A stretch of 64,000 bases of DNA from Canibacter zhuwentaonis (GCF_018531125.1 NZ_JAHDSY010000001.1); one strand, 5' to 3'; positions 8,263-17,151 are shown, counted from the stretch's first letter. Notes: a model not told the origin generated them from the letters alone. Program-made: numbers and translations.

Positions 8263-9428
8263 ATCAGAAGGAACCAGAGCTTAACTTATCGCGCCGTGAG
8301 ATGCGAGAGCGCGCGGCAAGGCAGGAGTCACAGAGCTCTGCCAGGCACACGCAAGAATTGAAGCTTAATGAAACCGCTGCAATTCAAATTGATGGTCAGC
8401 AGTATGATTTAACCACGGCGCAGCTTGAGATTGTGCAGCAGCTTGAGGCGAAGCTTGACGTGGAGTTTGTTGTGCCAGAGGTTGGCGCTGATGGTAAGCC
8501 GCTTGATCGGCGCGGGATTCGCCGCGCTAAAGACGAAGCATACGGCAAGATTTTGGCGGAGTGGGAAGCTGCGCACGGTAAGCTTGGCGCGTACGACCCT
8601 AAGAAAGAGCAGCAGAAGGCGGCAGCTAAAGCAAAAACCGCGGCCGATACTAAAAAAGAGGTGCCCGCAGAGTATGCGCCAGTAGCGTCCGAAATCGCAG
8701 AGCCTGCGCCAGTTAGTGAAAGCATTTCTAAAACCGCCGCGAGCACAGCTTCAAAACCAGTAAAAGCGACAAAACCGGCTGCTAAGAGTGCGGTATCGGC
8801 TAACAAGGATAAAGCCGTCAGGCTAGATGCCGGGCTGGGTGATCCGCTAAAAAATAACGCTGCGACAGCTGCGGGCGAGGTTAGAAAAGACGCGGAGGGA
8901 TATTCTTTCCCCGATATTGCGCCGCTCGATACTGAGCAGTCGGTGTTTGACGCGCCAAGATATAATACTGTTGACACGTCGGTGGGGTTTGACACACTGA
9001 TAAGTCGCGCTGTTGAGGAGGAAACAACGGGCAGTGTTAGCATTGGCACGGCCGCGCTGATTCTGCCGCAGATTCCGAGCGAGGCGATGCAGCAGAGCGT
9101 GCTAGATGAAGAGCGCGGGATTTTTATTTCGGGGTCTCTGCAGCTGCACCCGTCAATCTCGCAGACCGGCGGATACCGTCGCACAGCAGACGGGCTGAGC
9201 GATGATATGGAAATTGAGAATGACAGTATTTATCAGACGGGTAATAACACGCAGCCGATAGCTGCTGTGCGTGCTGTTTCTGCGCACCGACAGGAGGGCG
9301 CGAAAATGTTTAACGAGGCCAAAAAAGACAGCAGTCGCGCACCCATGTTTTTTGCGATAGGCGGTGGTGTGCTGATTGTGAGCGCTGTTGGGGTTGTAAT
9401 CGCGGCTGTAAACGGGTTACTAGGATAG
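8259..9428 (+). CDS. Uncharacterised protein with C-terminal membrane anchor
   Basis: The 389-residue protein begins with the charged SRREMRERAARQ. It has a Lys/Ala/Pro-rich middle (about 110-190) and acidic low-complexity parts, and ends with one transmembrane helix (about 363-386, MFFAIGGGVLIVSAVGVVIAAV). No enzymatic motif is visible. Micrococcales commonly have a similar membrane-anchored, low-complexity gene between nadD and rsfS. Its start overlaps the nadD stop by four bases and rsfS follows 8 bases later, so it belongs to that operon. Function unknown. Confidence 0.75.
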   Translation: MNQKEPELNLSRREMRERAARQESQSSARHTQELKLNETAAIQIDGQQYDLTTAQLEIVQQLEAKLDVEFVVPEVGADGKPLDRRGIRRAKDEAYGKILAEWEAAHGKLGAYDPKKEQQKAAAKAKTAADTKKEVPAEYAPVASEIAEPAPVSESISKTAASTASKPVKATKPAAKSAVSANKDKAVRLDAGLGDPLKNNAATAAGEVRKDAEGYSFPDIAPLDTEQSVFDAPRYNTVDTSVGFDTLISRAVEEETTGSVSIGTAALILPQIPSEAMQQSVLDEERGIFISGSLQLHPSISQTGGYRRTADGLSDDMEIENDSIYQTGNNTQPIAAVRAVSAHRQEGAKMFNEAKKDSSRAPMFFAIGGGVLIVSAVGVVIAAVNGLLG

Positions 9429-9436
9429 GTAGAGTT

Positions 9437-9802
9437 ATGAGCTTTGATTACACGAAAATGATAGAGGTTGCTTTAGAGGCGGCTCAGAAATCTGATGCGC
9501 AGAATCCTGTTGCGCTTAAAGTTGGCGAGGCTTTTGGGTACGCAGATGCGTTCTTGATTTTAAGCGGTCAGGTTGAGCGGAACGTGCAAGCGATTGCGCG
9601 CGATATTGAGGATGAGCTGAACTTGCAGGGTGTGAAAACACTCCGCCGTGAGGGGCGTGAGGGCGGACGCTGGATTCTGCTTGATTTTGGTGATCTGATA
9701 GTTCATATTTTTCACGCGGAAGATCGCGAATACTACGCGCTTGAAAAACTGTGGGCGGATCAGCCAGAAATCGACCTGAGCGGATATTTGACAACGGCTT
9801 AG
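9437..9802 (+). CDS. rsfS: Ribosome silencing factor
   Basis: The 121-residue RsfS/YbeB/Iojap protein binds L14 and blocks 30S-50S joining when nutrients are short. Family motifs seen are FGYADAFLILSG, LNLQGVKTLRREGREGGRWILLDFGDLIVHIFH and REYYALEKLWAD. Neighbouring nadD is a conserved association. Confidence 0.97.
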   Translation: MSFDYTKMIEVALEAAQKSDAQNPVALKVGEAFGYADAFLILSGQVERNVQAIARDIEDELNLQGVKTLRREGREGGRWILLDFGDLIVHIFHAEDREYYALEKLWADQPEIDLSGYLTTA

Positions 9803-9888
9803 GTTGTCTTTGGGTGCGTTTTGCTTTGTGCAGGATGTGCGTTTAGGGTATATTTGATTAGGTAAATCGGTCGAAAGGCTGATTTTCT

Positions 9889-9964
9889 GGGTCTGTGGCG
9901 CAGCTGGTAGCGCACCTGCATGGCATGCAGGGGGTCAGGGGTTCAAGTCCCCTCAGATCCACCA
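9889..9964 (+). tRNA. tRNA-Ala (anticodon GGC)
   Basis: The acceptor stem GGGTCTG/CAGATCC (one G-U), anticodon arm CCTGC-ATGGCAT-GCAGG with GGC at the centre, T arm GGGGTTCAAGTCCCC and an encoded CCA end are all readable. 76 bases. Confidence 0.96.
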
Positions 9965-10210
9965 ATAAATGAGGTGAAAGCTGAGTCTTGATCGTAGAGT
10001 GCCTTCGCTCGCGTAATCGGGCATGAGCGCACTTGGCACACAAGCAGGTTCTGTCCCGGTGACGCGGCAACTGAGCTGCTGCTGTGCGGTGTCGAGCAGT
10101 GCCAGATCCGCTGCGATTGCGCGCTCAATTAGCGGTGCGATTTAGAAATTAACCGTGTTGTATTTTCGCTATGTGTGGAATAATGGGTTGATGATGGTTA
10201 TGCTACTTAA

Positions 10211-10227
10211 ATATCATCAGATGTTAT
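10211..10227 (+). promoter_or_regulatory. Palindromic operator candidate upstream of the first HtaA gene
   Basis: ATATCATCAGATGTTAT is a 17-base palindrome centred on A10219 with a single mismatched pair (T10214/T10224). It sits about 25 bases before the start codon. The same CATCAGATG core, inside AACATCAGATGTT, lies upstream of the second HtaA gene (54177-54189). The rest of the gap 9965-10210 shows no gene. Confidence 0.5.
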
Positions 10228-10251
10228 TCTTTAGTTCGCATAGGGGGAAAT

Positions 10252-12582
10252 ATGAAAAAACATTCGTTCCGCGCTAAAATCGGCGCGGTTTTGTTGGGTG
10301 CTGCGATGGTAACACCCCTGGGAGTAAACGCTGCTTTTGCGCAAAACTCAGCGTTCACGCAGTCAGCTGAAGACGGTAATCTCGACTGGGGGATCCGCAC
10401 CAGCTTCAACAACTACACGGGCGGCGCAACTCAGCTGCTCGACGGTGTCACCAAAAACACAAACGGGTTCACCTTTAAACTCGCGTCTAAAAAATACGAG
10501 GCCGCAACAAACCTCACAGACCTGCAGTTTAACGGCACCGTTGCGTATCGCAAATACTGTGACAACCCTGAAAAACCGCTCGAGGGTAATTGCGCTCTGG
10601 ATCTTAAGTTTCAGAATCCGCGCGTGGTGATCTCAGATACCGAATCTTATCTAGAAGCGAAAGTTTATTCCAAACAGTATCCTTCAGGCGGAGTTTACGC
10701 ACCCGCTGATCCTGTGCATATTGCTAAGCTGCACACCGCATCCGCCACTATGACCGTGCAGGATGGGCGGGTTAACTGGTCAAACATCGCAACCACGCTC
10801 ACTGAGGCTGGCAACAAGATGTTCTCCGAGTTCTACAGCGTAGGCGAAGCGCTTGATCCGCTATCCATTAGCTACCTGGGCGAGGGCAGCCGCCCCGCGA
10901 GCGACAGCGGAAAACCAACCCTGTCTGATGCGCGCTGGGACAGTAAAAAAGAGTACACTGACGGGCCGCACATCTTAGTTGATGCCGACCCTTACGTGCT
11001 AGTGGGCGAGCCAGGCGGTCACTTGGTGCTGCTCGATGAAAACCTCAAGGAGCTGGCGCGCACAGAAACGAACATCTCCAAAGAGGCAACATACGCCTAC
11101 GATAAAAAGTCGAAACTCGTCTATTACACCGCCCTCGATAAAGCCACAGAGCTGCGCGCGGTGAAGATCGAAAATAACACCTTTAGCAAATCAGAGCTTG
11201 TTACCACCGCGGTCAAGAATATCGCCGCAATCGGAGTGAACGGCGCGGGTCAGGTTGCGGCGGTTGCGGTGAGCCAGAACTACGAAGAGGCGACCCTGCT
11301 AACTAACGCCTCTGGCGCTTTTGCGGAGATGGCGCTGCCGTCGTCACAGGAGCTGCTGGGCGATAAATATGTTAGTGGCAGCATATGGGGCGGATCATCT
11401 TTCAAAGAGCACGCTGAGCTTGCCGCGATGAACGACAATACTTTTGTGTACAACTCTGAGGGAAGCCCGTACCTTAGTGATGACACATCGCGCAGTGCTA
11501 AGGGGCTTTTGGTGTCTATTGATGCTACTGGTAAAACACCGGCAGACCGCGCAAAGTTCATGGCAGGATCACACCACGGCGACGGGAGCGCCTACGTGCG
11601 TAACCTTGTAACTAACGGTGAGATTATTTACCGTTTCAACGTTAGCCCGTACGGCAGAACCACAACAACAGAGATTCTGAAATACGCTAACCGTGACGTG
11701 TCAAGCGTGATTCCCGTGTCAAAAGATGGCATTGCGGGAATCGCGGCGATTGCCTTCGCTCCTGACGGCACGCCGGTGCTACAGGAGGGTAGCACCGGTA
11801 GCCTGCGGTATCTGAAGCCAAACACTTTTGAGACCGTTTCCACGCTGCCGCTGCCGAACGGCAAGAGCACCCAAAAATCGGGCAATAATACTTTTATTGT
11901 GCGCAACAACGCAATTTTCGTGCCAACCTTTGACGAGTCGCGCGGCGACTATCGTGAGTATTACGTGCTGCGCAAGTTTGTTTTGCCCGTGCCGGAATCT
12001 ACTCCCATTGCAAAAATTGATGAAGAGCATCGGCTCAAGGAAATAGCTGAGAAAGCTAAAGCGAAGGCAACGGCGGATGCGCGTGCCGCGCTGGCAAAGG
12101 CAGAAAAAGCTGCGGCTAATGCGGTCGCTGCTGAGAAGGAAATTGCGGATGCGCGAGTGCTTGTTGCGCTGGCCAAGTTGAAAGAGGCGGAAGCTAAGTT
12201 TGACAGCCAGGTCGCTGCAGAGAAGAGCCTGAGAAACCCGACTAATCAGGTGCTTGCGGCAGAGAAAACAAAAGCTGATTTGGCTTATGCCGCCGCACAG
12301 CAGGTAACGCTGAACGCTGAGACCGCTCTTGCTAAAGAAATAGCGGACGCGAAGGTCGCTGCTGAGAAGGCTGCTGCTGAGAAGGCTGCTGCTGAGAAGG
12401 CTGCGGAAAAGGCTGCAGCGGAGAAGGCAGCGGCGGAGAAAATCACTGACAAACCGGTTGCTGATAAAGCCAAAGAGCAAAAGCAGCTTGCTAACACAGG
12501 ATCTAGTGCGTCGCTGTTGCCGCTTGGGGCAGTTGCGCTTGGTGTCGCAGGGATTTTGCGCCGTAGTAGGCGCGATGCGTAG
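10252..12582 (+). CDS. Cell-wall-anchored HtaA-domain / beta-propeller protein (putative haem binding)
   Basis: 776 residues. A Sec signal peptide (MKKHSFRAKIGAVLLGAAMV, cleaved near AFA-Q) is followed by an HtaA-type domain (about 44-205, LDWGIRTSFNNYTGG and the SDTESYLEAKVYS/ISYLG strands). A repeat-rich region (about 240-590) of probable propeller strands follows. An Ala/Glu/Lys coiled-coil stalk (about 598-735) leads to LANTG at 746, a hydrophobic span and RRSRRDA. HtaA domains capture haem in Corynebacterium. LAxTG is the form preferred by class E sortases of high-GC Gram-positives. Iron or haem uptake on the surface is therefore the inferred role. No HmuTUV transporter is in the window. 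RBS AGGGGGAAA precedes ATG 10252. Confidence 0.82.
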   Translation: MKKHSFRAKIGAVLLGAAMVTPLGVNAAFAQNSAFTQSAEDGNLDWGIRTSFNNYTGGATQLLDGVTKNTNGFTFKLASKKYEAATNLTDLQFNGTVAYRKYCDNPEKPLEGNCALDLKFQNPRVVISDTESYLEAKVYSKQYPSGGVYAPADPVHIAKLHTASATMTVQDGRVNWSNIATTLTEAGNKMFSEFYSVGEALDPLSISYLGEGSRPASDSGKPTLSDARWDSKKEYTDGPHILVDADPYVLVGEPGGHLVLLDENLKELARTETNISKEATYAYDKKSKLVYYTALDKATELRAVKIENNTFSKSELVTTAVKNIAAIGVNGAGQVAAVAVSQNYEEATLLTNASGAFAEMALPSSQELLGDKYVSGSIWGGSSFKEHAELAAMNDNTFVYNSEGSPYLSDDTSRSAKGLLVSIDATGKTPADRAKFMAGSHHGDGSAYVRNLVTNGEIIYRFNVSPYGRTTTTEILKYANRDVSSVIPVSKDGIAGIAAIAFAPDGTPVLQEGSTGSLRYLKPNTFETVSTLPLPNGKSTQKSGNNTFIVRNNAIFVPTFDESRGDYREYYVLRKFVLPVPESTPIAKIDEEHRLKEIAEKAKAKATADARAALAKAEKAAANAVAAEKEIADARVLVALAKLKEAEAKFDSQVAAEKSLRNPTNQVLAAEKTKADLAYAAAQQVTLNAETALAKEIADAKVAAEKAAAEKAAAEKAAEKAAAEKAAAEKITDKPVADKAKEQKQLANTGSSASLLPLGAVALGVAGILRRSRRDA

Positions 12583-12597
12583 CTGATTGGCTATAGC

Positions 12598-12645
12598 GAA
12601 AATCTCCCGGTAACGATCTTGTACGGTCGCTGCCGGGAGATTTTC
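12598..12645 (+). terminator. Hairpin terminator after the first HtaA gene
   Basis: GAAAATCTCCCGG (12598-12610) and CCGGGAGATTTTC (12633-12645) form a perfect 13-bp stem ending in TTTTC. Confidence 0.75.
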
Positions 12646-12700
12646 CGCCGCTAAAGTCGGGCATAAAAGTTTAGCACCCTGATAACAGGGGCTATTCTAG

Positions 12701-12774
12701 TTGCGGGGGCTGGATTTGAACCAACGACCTCCGGGTTATGAGCCCGGCGAGCTACCGAACTGCTCCACCCCGCG
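12701..12774 (-). tRNA. Initiator tRNA-fMet (CAT)
   Basis: On the minus strand the acceptor stem CGCGGGG/CCCCGCA leaves the C1-A72 mismatch typical of initiators. The anticodon stem CCGGG-CTCATAA-CCCGG has the three stacked G-C pairs, and the T arm is GTTGG/CCAGC. The CCA end is not encoded. It is the only methionine tRNA in the window. Confidence 0.95.
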
Positions 12775-12990
12775 GCACACACAGTATTCTAGCAGATATT
12801 TAGCGCTTAGGCAATTGTAATCTCAGTCGTACTAGCTGATGGCAGTTTCTTTTTATCACTGGGTTACGAACAATGATTAGATGGTTATATCCGGTTGAAT
12901 GCGTTGAAAAGGATGTGTTCAAGCTGATATCAAGTAATCTTAGAGATGAGGTTTTCTAAACTATGATTTGAAAATCTAAAACCTAAATGA

Positions 12991-13018
12991 TTGAGACACT
13001 ATTGATGCAGAGTATAAT
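12991..13018 (+). promoter_or_regulatory. Near-consensus promoter giving a leaderless mRNA
   Basis: TTGAGA (12991-12996), a 16-base spacer and TATAAT (13013-13018) lie directly before ATG 13025. Transcription should start within a base or two of that ATG, and no Shine-Dalgarno site precedes it. The AT-rich gap 12775-12990 holds no gene. Confidence 0.65.
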
Positions 13019-13024
13019 GTTGTC

Positions 13025-14071
13025 ATGTGTGTTTCCAGAGGATCTGAAACTTCGGTTCATGCAACCCCCAGTGCGCAAAAACAAAGATCCGGCAGAAATC
13101 GTACCTTGACTCTGTCTATTCCAGAAGAGCTGGCATTGAAAGAGAAACTGCTTAGTGTTAGTGCGCCGATTGATTTTTCCCTTGTTTGTAATCAGACAAT
13201 TCAAGGCGACACGTTTGAGGTTCTTCCGTATCTGCCTAAGTCATCGATTGATCTGCTAATAGTCGATCCTCCTTATAATCTTTCAAAAGAATTCCACGGC
13301 GTTCGTTTCAAAGCGCGTTCCATGGAAGAATATGAACACTATACTAGGTCGTGGATGGAACGTTGCATTCCGTTACTCAAACCAAATGCGTCAATTTATG
13401 TTTGTTGCGATTGGAGTAGTAGTTTAGTGATTGGAAAAATGTTATCTGAGTTTTTTCATATACGGAATCGAATTACTTGGCAAAGAGAAAAGGGTCGGGG
13501 AGCCATTTCAAACTGGAAGAATTCACTCGAGGATATTTGGTATGCAACGGTTAATAAAGAAGATTACGTTTTTAATTTGGAAAATGTACTTATGCGCCGT
13601 AAAGTGATCGCACCTTACAAGGTCGATGGGAAACCGAAAGATTGGGAAGAAACTGAAGCTGGGAATTTTCGGAATACCAGACCATCTAATTTTTGGGATG
13701 ATATAACAATTCCTTTTTGGAGTATGACTGAAAACACTGATCATCCGACACAGAAACCGGAAAAACTTATTGCAAAGCTTATACTGGCAAGCAGTGTTCC
13801 TGGAGCAGTTGTGCTAGATCCATTTTTAGGATCAGGAACAACTTCGGTTGTGGCGAAAAAGCTGGGACGAAAATTTGTGGGGATTGAATGGAATCCGACT
13901 TATTGTGCATGGGCAATGAAGCGGCTCGAGAACGCAGTGGCGGAGCCTGGTATCCAAGGATACGCAGACGGTGTATTTTGGGAGCGGAATACATTTCAAA
14001 GTCAGAAAACAGAACCTAAAAAGTCTGTTATCAGGTCAGAGCTGCATTCAACTCAGATTAATCTCTTTTAG
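13025..14071 (+). CDS. Solitary DNA adenine/cytosine-N4 methyltransferase (beta class)
   Basis: This 348-residue S-adenosylmethionine-dependent DNA methyltransferase has catalytic motif IV DPPYNL at 81-86 ahead of motif I DPFLGSGTT at about 265-273, i.e. beta-class order. HPTQKPEKL lies just before motif I. DPPY favours N6-adenine, but N4-cytosine is not excluded. Target site unknown. The gene is markedly more AT-rich than the core genes, sits beside a tRNA and lacks the GATCCGC motif common elsewhere, all signs of acquisition. No endonuclease is next to it, so it may be an orphan or what remains of a restriction-modification pair. Confidence 0.9.
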   Translation: MCVSRGSETSVHATPSAQKQRSGRNRTLTLSIPEELALKEKLLSVSAPIDFSLVCNQTIQGDTFEVLPYLPKSSIDLLIVDPPYNLSKEFHGVRFKARSMEEYEHYTRSWMERCIPLLKPNASIYVCCDWSSSLVIGKMLSEFFHIRNRITWQREKGRGAISNWKNSLEDIWYATVNKEDYVFNLENVLMRRKVIAPYKVDGKPKDWEETEAGNFRNTRPSNFWDDITIPFWSMTENTDHPTQKPEKLIAKLILASSVPGAVVLDPFLGSGTTSVVAKKLGRKFVGIEWNPTYCAWAMKRLENAVAEPGIQGYADGVFWERNTFQSQKTEPKKSVIRSELHSTQINLF

Positions 14072-14470
14072 ATGCCACTATGCGGCTATATAATCGGGAA
14101 CTTATTGATGCTCTTGTTAAGAAAATAGAAAACATTAGGATTGTGAGGTAGTTGATTAGCTATCGCGCATTTATTTTTTGAGGTGGGGTATAAAATCTCT
14201 ACACTCTCGCCACCTCACAGCGGGGCTGGTTCTGCGCGTGTACAATCTTGGAATCAAACAGGGTATTACCCTCATCGGTCGAAAGTTCACCACCGGGGTG
14301 CATAAAACCATGCCCTGACTTGAATTTTTTCCGAGCAGGTTGGTATGGCAGCACAAGACGGCACGATGCGTAGCGAACGGCGTGTGCGAGCGGGCGTGAA
14401 ACCCACACCAACCGTGGATAAGCTCGCCGCCGGGAAAGAGCCCGCATCCTGCAGATCACCACCCTAGAAG
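14072..14470. other. Non-coding stretch with possible gene remnants
   Basis: No intact gene is seen. Two short pieces look protein-like. On the plus strand, an ATG near 14346 opens a roughly 39-codon frame (MAAQDGTMRSERRVRAGVKP and onward). On the minus strand, a frame through 14204-14330 reads KSGHGFMHPGGELSTDEGNT. Neither has recognisable family motifs. They are probably debris of an acquired segment. Confidence 0.35.
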
Positions 14471-14660
14471 TTGCTTAATCTTTTGTTGGGCGGGGGTGTT
14501 GTTGGTGTGGGTGTTTTGGCTGGTTTGGTGTGTGGGTGTTTTTGTACGCGGGTGGTTTTGCGCGGGTGGTTTTGTGTGTGGTTTTGCGCGGGTGGTTTTG
14601 TGTGTGGTTTTGTGTGTGGTTGTGGGGTGGGTGTTTTTGTGCGTGGGTGGTTTTTGATTT
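14471..14660. repeat. G/T-rich simple-sequence tract with 26-bp tandem repeat
   Basis: About 190 bases of almost pure G and T on this strand, made of GGGTGGTTTTG and TGTGTGG units. An exact 26-base unit is tandemly duplicated at 14560-14585 and 14586-14611, with partial copies around it. Frames through it are low-complexity and have no start signals, so I treat it as non-coding. It lies just upstream of the G14 promoter. Confidence 0.7.
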
Positions 14661-14689
14661 GATTTATTCGGGGGGGGGGGGGGTAGTAT
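14659..14689 (+). promoter_or_regulatory. Promoter with G14 homopolymer spacer (putative phase variation)
   Basis: TTGATT (14659-14664) and TAGTAT (14684-14689) are separated by 19 bases, of which 14 are a run of G (14670-14683). The -10 sequence equals that of the rplU promoter. Loss of two G would give an optimal 17-base spacing, so slipped-strand changes in the run should switch promoter strength. The promoter lies about 92 bases before the surface-protein start. Confidence 0.6.
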
Positions 14690-14780
14690 TTTGTGTGTGT
14701 TTGAATTTGTTTCGTGTTTGTGCGGTGCGGGTTCTTTTGTGTTAATGGTTTCTAAAATTTGATTGGAAGGGTTTAGGTTC

Positions 14781-17075
14781 ATGGTTTTGAAGGAGTTTGT
14801 TTTGAAGCGTGTGGTTTCAGGGTTTTTTGGGGCGCGTGGTGTAGCGTCTGTTGTTTTGGTGTTGGGTTTGGTGTTGGGGGTTTTGGTTACGCCGCAGCCG
14901 GCGGGAGCGCTTGACCAGTCTACAACCGGGCAGGCTAGTAAAACCGGTGGTTTTGTTGCGACGCGGGTGGATGCTGCTGATGTGGGTGCGCAGGCTGCTA
15001 GCCTGGTGGCGCGTGGTGTTGCTGTGAATGTTTTGTTGCGTGAAGCTGTTACAACGGCTATGGGTTTGTTTAACACAACTGGTTTTAAAACACCCGCTAG
15101 TTTTGCAACACGTTTAGAGGCGACAGCTAATCCCAACATATCAACCGAAACTATGGTGGATAAGACGGAGTATCTTCCTGGTGATACTGTAACAATTACT
15201 TCAAAAGTAAAGGTGACTGGTGGTGAGGCTAAAAAGGTTAAGGTTTCTGTTTTGTTGCCGGAAGCTAATGAGGGGTTTTTTGCTACTGCGCAGACAGGAT
15301 CACCATCGTGCATATCATCGGGTGATGCGGTTTGCCCGGATGCTAGTAAGTGGAATTATGAAGCGGTTGTTGGTTCGTTGGATGTGACTGTTGATAGTAT
15401 TCCTGCTGGTGGTAGTTTGGAGTTTAAGATAACCGGTCAGGCTGGTGTGCAGAAGATGATGCAGGATGAGTATGGGATAATAGCGGGGGCTGGCAATGGT
15501 ACTAATGCTTTTTCTAAGGCTTCGTTTACTGTTAAAAAAGAGAATGTTTCTGTTACAGCGTTGTTTAATCTTACTGAGAGTGAGGAGTCTTGGTCTGGTG
15601 AGGTTAAAGTTTCTGGAATGTTTAAATGTGTTGTGCCTGGTAATAATGATGTTAGTGAAAGTTTTGAGAAAACGTTTAATAACAATGATGGTATGGGGCT
15701 TTTGCAGTGGAGCATGATGAGTAGTGTTGTGAAGGGTAGTACTTGTGCTGTGACTGTTACTAAGGTTGAGGTTCCTGAGGGTCGGCAGTTGGTGTATAAG
15801 AGTTCGGTGGTGAAGCGGGTTATGCAGAATGATATTGTGGATGTGCCGTTGAAAGCTGCTGCTGCTAGTGAGGTATCGGTTACAACTGCGGTGGATAAGG
15901 CGGAGTATCTTCCTGGTGATCCTGTGACGGTTACTTCAACAGTGAAGGTGACTGGTAGTGAGGCTAAGCGTGTTAATGTGCAGTTGTTTTTACCGTCAAA
16001 AGCAGAGGGGTTTATTCACGCTGGTGAAAAGTTGAAACCATCGTGTACGGCGTCAAATGGTGCTAAGTGCCCGACTGATGATGGTTGGATGTATGATGAG
16101 ACGGGTTTTTTGACTACTGTGGTTGATAGTATTCCTGCTGGTGGTAGTTTGGTGTTTACGGCGACGGGTGAGGCTGGGTTGCAGTCGCAGGCGCAGAGTA
16201 CAGAGCGAGTGTTAGCGGGTGCTGTTATGCTTGCTGAGGATGCGCAGGATACTGTTACGGAGAATAAGGAGAAGAAGGACGATAATTATTCTGGTACTTC
16301 GTTTAAGGTTAAAGAAGAGCAGGTGTCTCTTACGGGGGTGTTTGATTTTACCGGGAGTGGGTCTTGGACTGGTGAGGTTAAAGTTTCTGGAACTTTGACT
16401 TGTGCTGTGCCTGGTAGGGATGGGGATTATATTACTGCTCCGTTTACTCAGGTTTTCCAGTCTCCGATTAGTAGTATGCGGCAGTTATCTCAGGGTGTTT
16501 ATAGGGGTAGTACTTGTAGTGTGACTGTTAATAAGGTTGAGGTTCCTGCTGGTTGGAAGTTGGAGACTGGAGTTCCGGTGGTGCAGACTGTTAGGGTGAC
16601 GGAGGCTGCGGCTGAGGTGCGTGTAGGGTTGCGGGTTGTTGTGGATACTCCACCAGCACCGCCTGTGCCACCAACGGTAGAACCGGAGCAGGAGCCAACA
16701 CCATCAGTGCCAGCTCCAGCGCCAGAGACGGAGACAGAACCGGAGACAGCTCCATCAGAACCGGAGCAGGAGCCAGCACCGGCACCAGAGCCAGAGTCAG
16801 AGACGGAGACAGCACCAGTACCACCGGTGATGCCAGAACAGCCAGCACCGTCGATGCCAGCACCGTCAGTGCCTGTTGTGCCGGAGACACCGGTAGCACC
16901 GGAGTCTGTTGCGCCAGTGGAAACGCCTGCGGATAGTAGTGAAACAGGTGCTAGGACACTGGTAAACACGGGTGCCGTGGGAACGATTGTGCCGTTGTTG
17001 GGTGGTGTTTTTGTTCTTTTGGGAGCTGGTGTTGTGATTATTACCGCTCACCGCCGCCGTCGTAGTGAAGTATAG
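14781..17075 (+). CDS. Large sortase-anchored surface protein with two repeated modules
   Basis: 764 residues. A signal peptide has a long hydrophobic core (SVVLVLGLVLGVLVTPQPAGA). Two tandem modules of about 230 residues each follow, starting VDKTEYLPGDTVTITS and VDKAEYLPGDPVTVTS, with matched later parts (SWSGEVKVSG/SWTGEVKVSG and GSTCAVTVTKVEVP/GSTCSVTVNKVEVP). A Pro/Glu/Thr/Ser linker (about 620-715) then carries the chain through the wall to LVNTG at 727, a membrane span and HRRRRSEV. ATG 14781 is preferred over TTG 14763 because GGAAGG lies about 10 bases before it. Codons are unusually T/G-rich compared with neighbours. Adhesin-like in layout. Ligand unknown. Confidence 0.85.
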   Translation: MVLKEFVLKRVVSGFFGARGVASVVLVLGLVLGVLVTPQPAGALDQSTTGQASKTGGFVATRVDAADVGAQAASLVARGVAVNVLLREAVTTAMGLFNTTGFKTPASFATRLEATANPNISTETMVDKTEYLPGDTVTITSKVKVTGGEAKKVKVSVLLPEANEGFFATAQTGSPSCISSGDAVCPDASKWNYEAVVGSLDVTVDSIPAGGSLEFKITGQAGVQKMMQDEYGIIAGAGNGTNAFSKASFTVKKENVSVTALFNLTESEESWSGEVKVSGMFKCVVPGNNDVSESFEKTFNNNDGMGLLQWSMMSSVVKGSTCAVTVTKVEVPEGRQLVYKSSVVKRVMQNDIVDVPLKAAAASEVSVTTAVDKAEYLPGDPVTVTSTVKVTGSEAKRVNVQLFLPSKAEGFIHAGEKLKPSCTASNGAKCPTDDGWMYDETGFLTTVVDSIPAGGSLVFTATGEAGLQSQAQSTERVLAGAVMLAEDAQDTVTENKEKKDDNYSGTSFKVKEEQVSLTGVFDFTGSGSWTGEVKVSGTLTCAVPGRDGDYITAPFTQVFQSPISSMRQLSQGVYRGSTCSVTVNKVEVPAGWKLETGVPVVQTVRVTEAAAEVRVGLRVVVDTPPAPPVPPTVEPEQEPTPSVPAPAPETETEPETAPSEPEQEPAPAPEPESETETAPVPPVMPEQPAPSMPAPSVPVVPETPVAPESVAPVETPADSSETGARTLVNTGAVGTIVPLLGGVFVLLGAGVVIITAHRRRRSEV

Positions 17076-17107
17076 TTTAGAAACTGTGCTTTAACACGAC
17101 AGTTCAG

Positions 17108-17151
17108 AGAGAACCCCTTGGATTCGCTAACACCAGTTCAAGGGGTTCTCT
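17108..17151. terminator. Long inverted repeat after the surface protein
   Basis: AGAGAACCCCTTG (17108-17120) pairs perfectly with CAAGGGGTTCTCT (17139-17151). There is little U-run after it, but its position 33 bases after the stop suggests a terminator. Confidence 0.6.

Noticed and set aside
12361..12430. GCTGCTGAGAAG-type DNA repeats
   Set aside because: They lie inside the first HtaA gene and encode its Ala/Glu/Lys coiled-coil stalk. Ordinary coding repeats.
14456..15313. Minus-strand frame of 285 codons rich in Pro, Thr, Lys and His
   Set aside because: It is the complement of the G/T-rich tract and of the surface-protein start. The simple-repeat composition, not selection, keeps it open.
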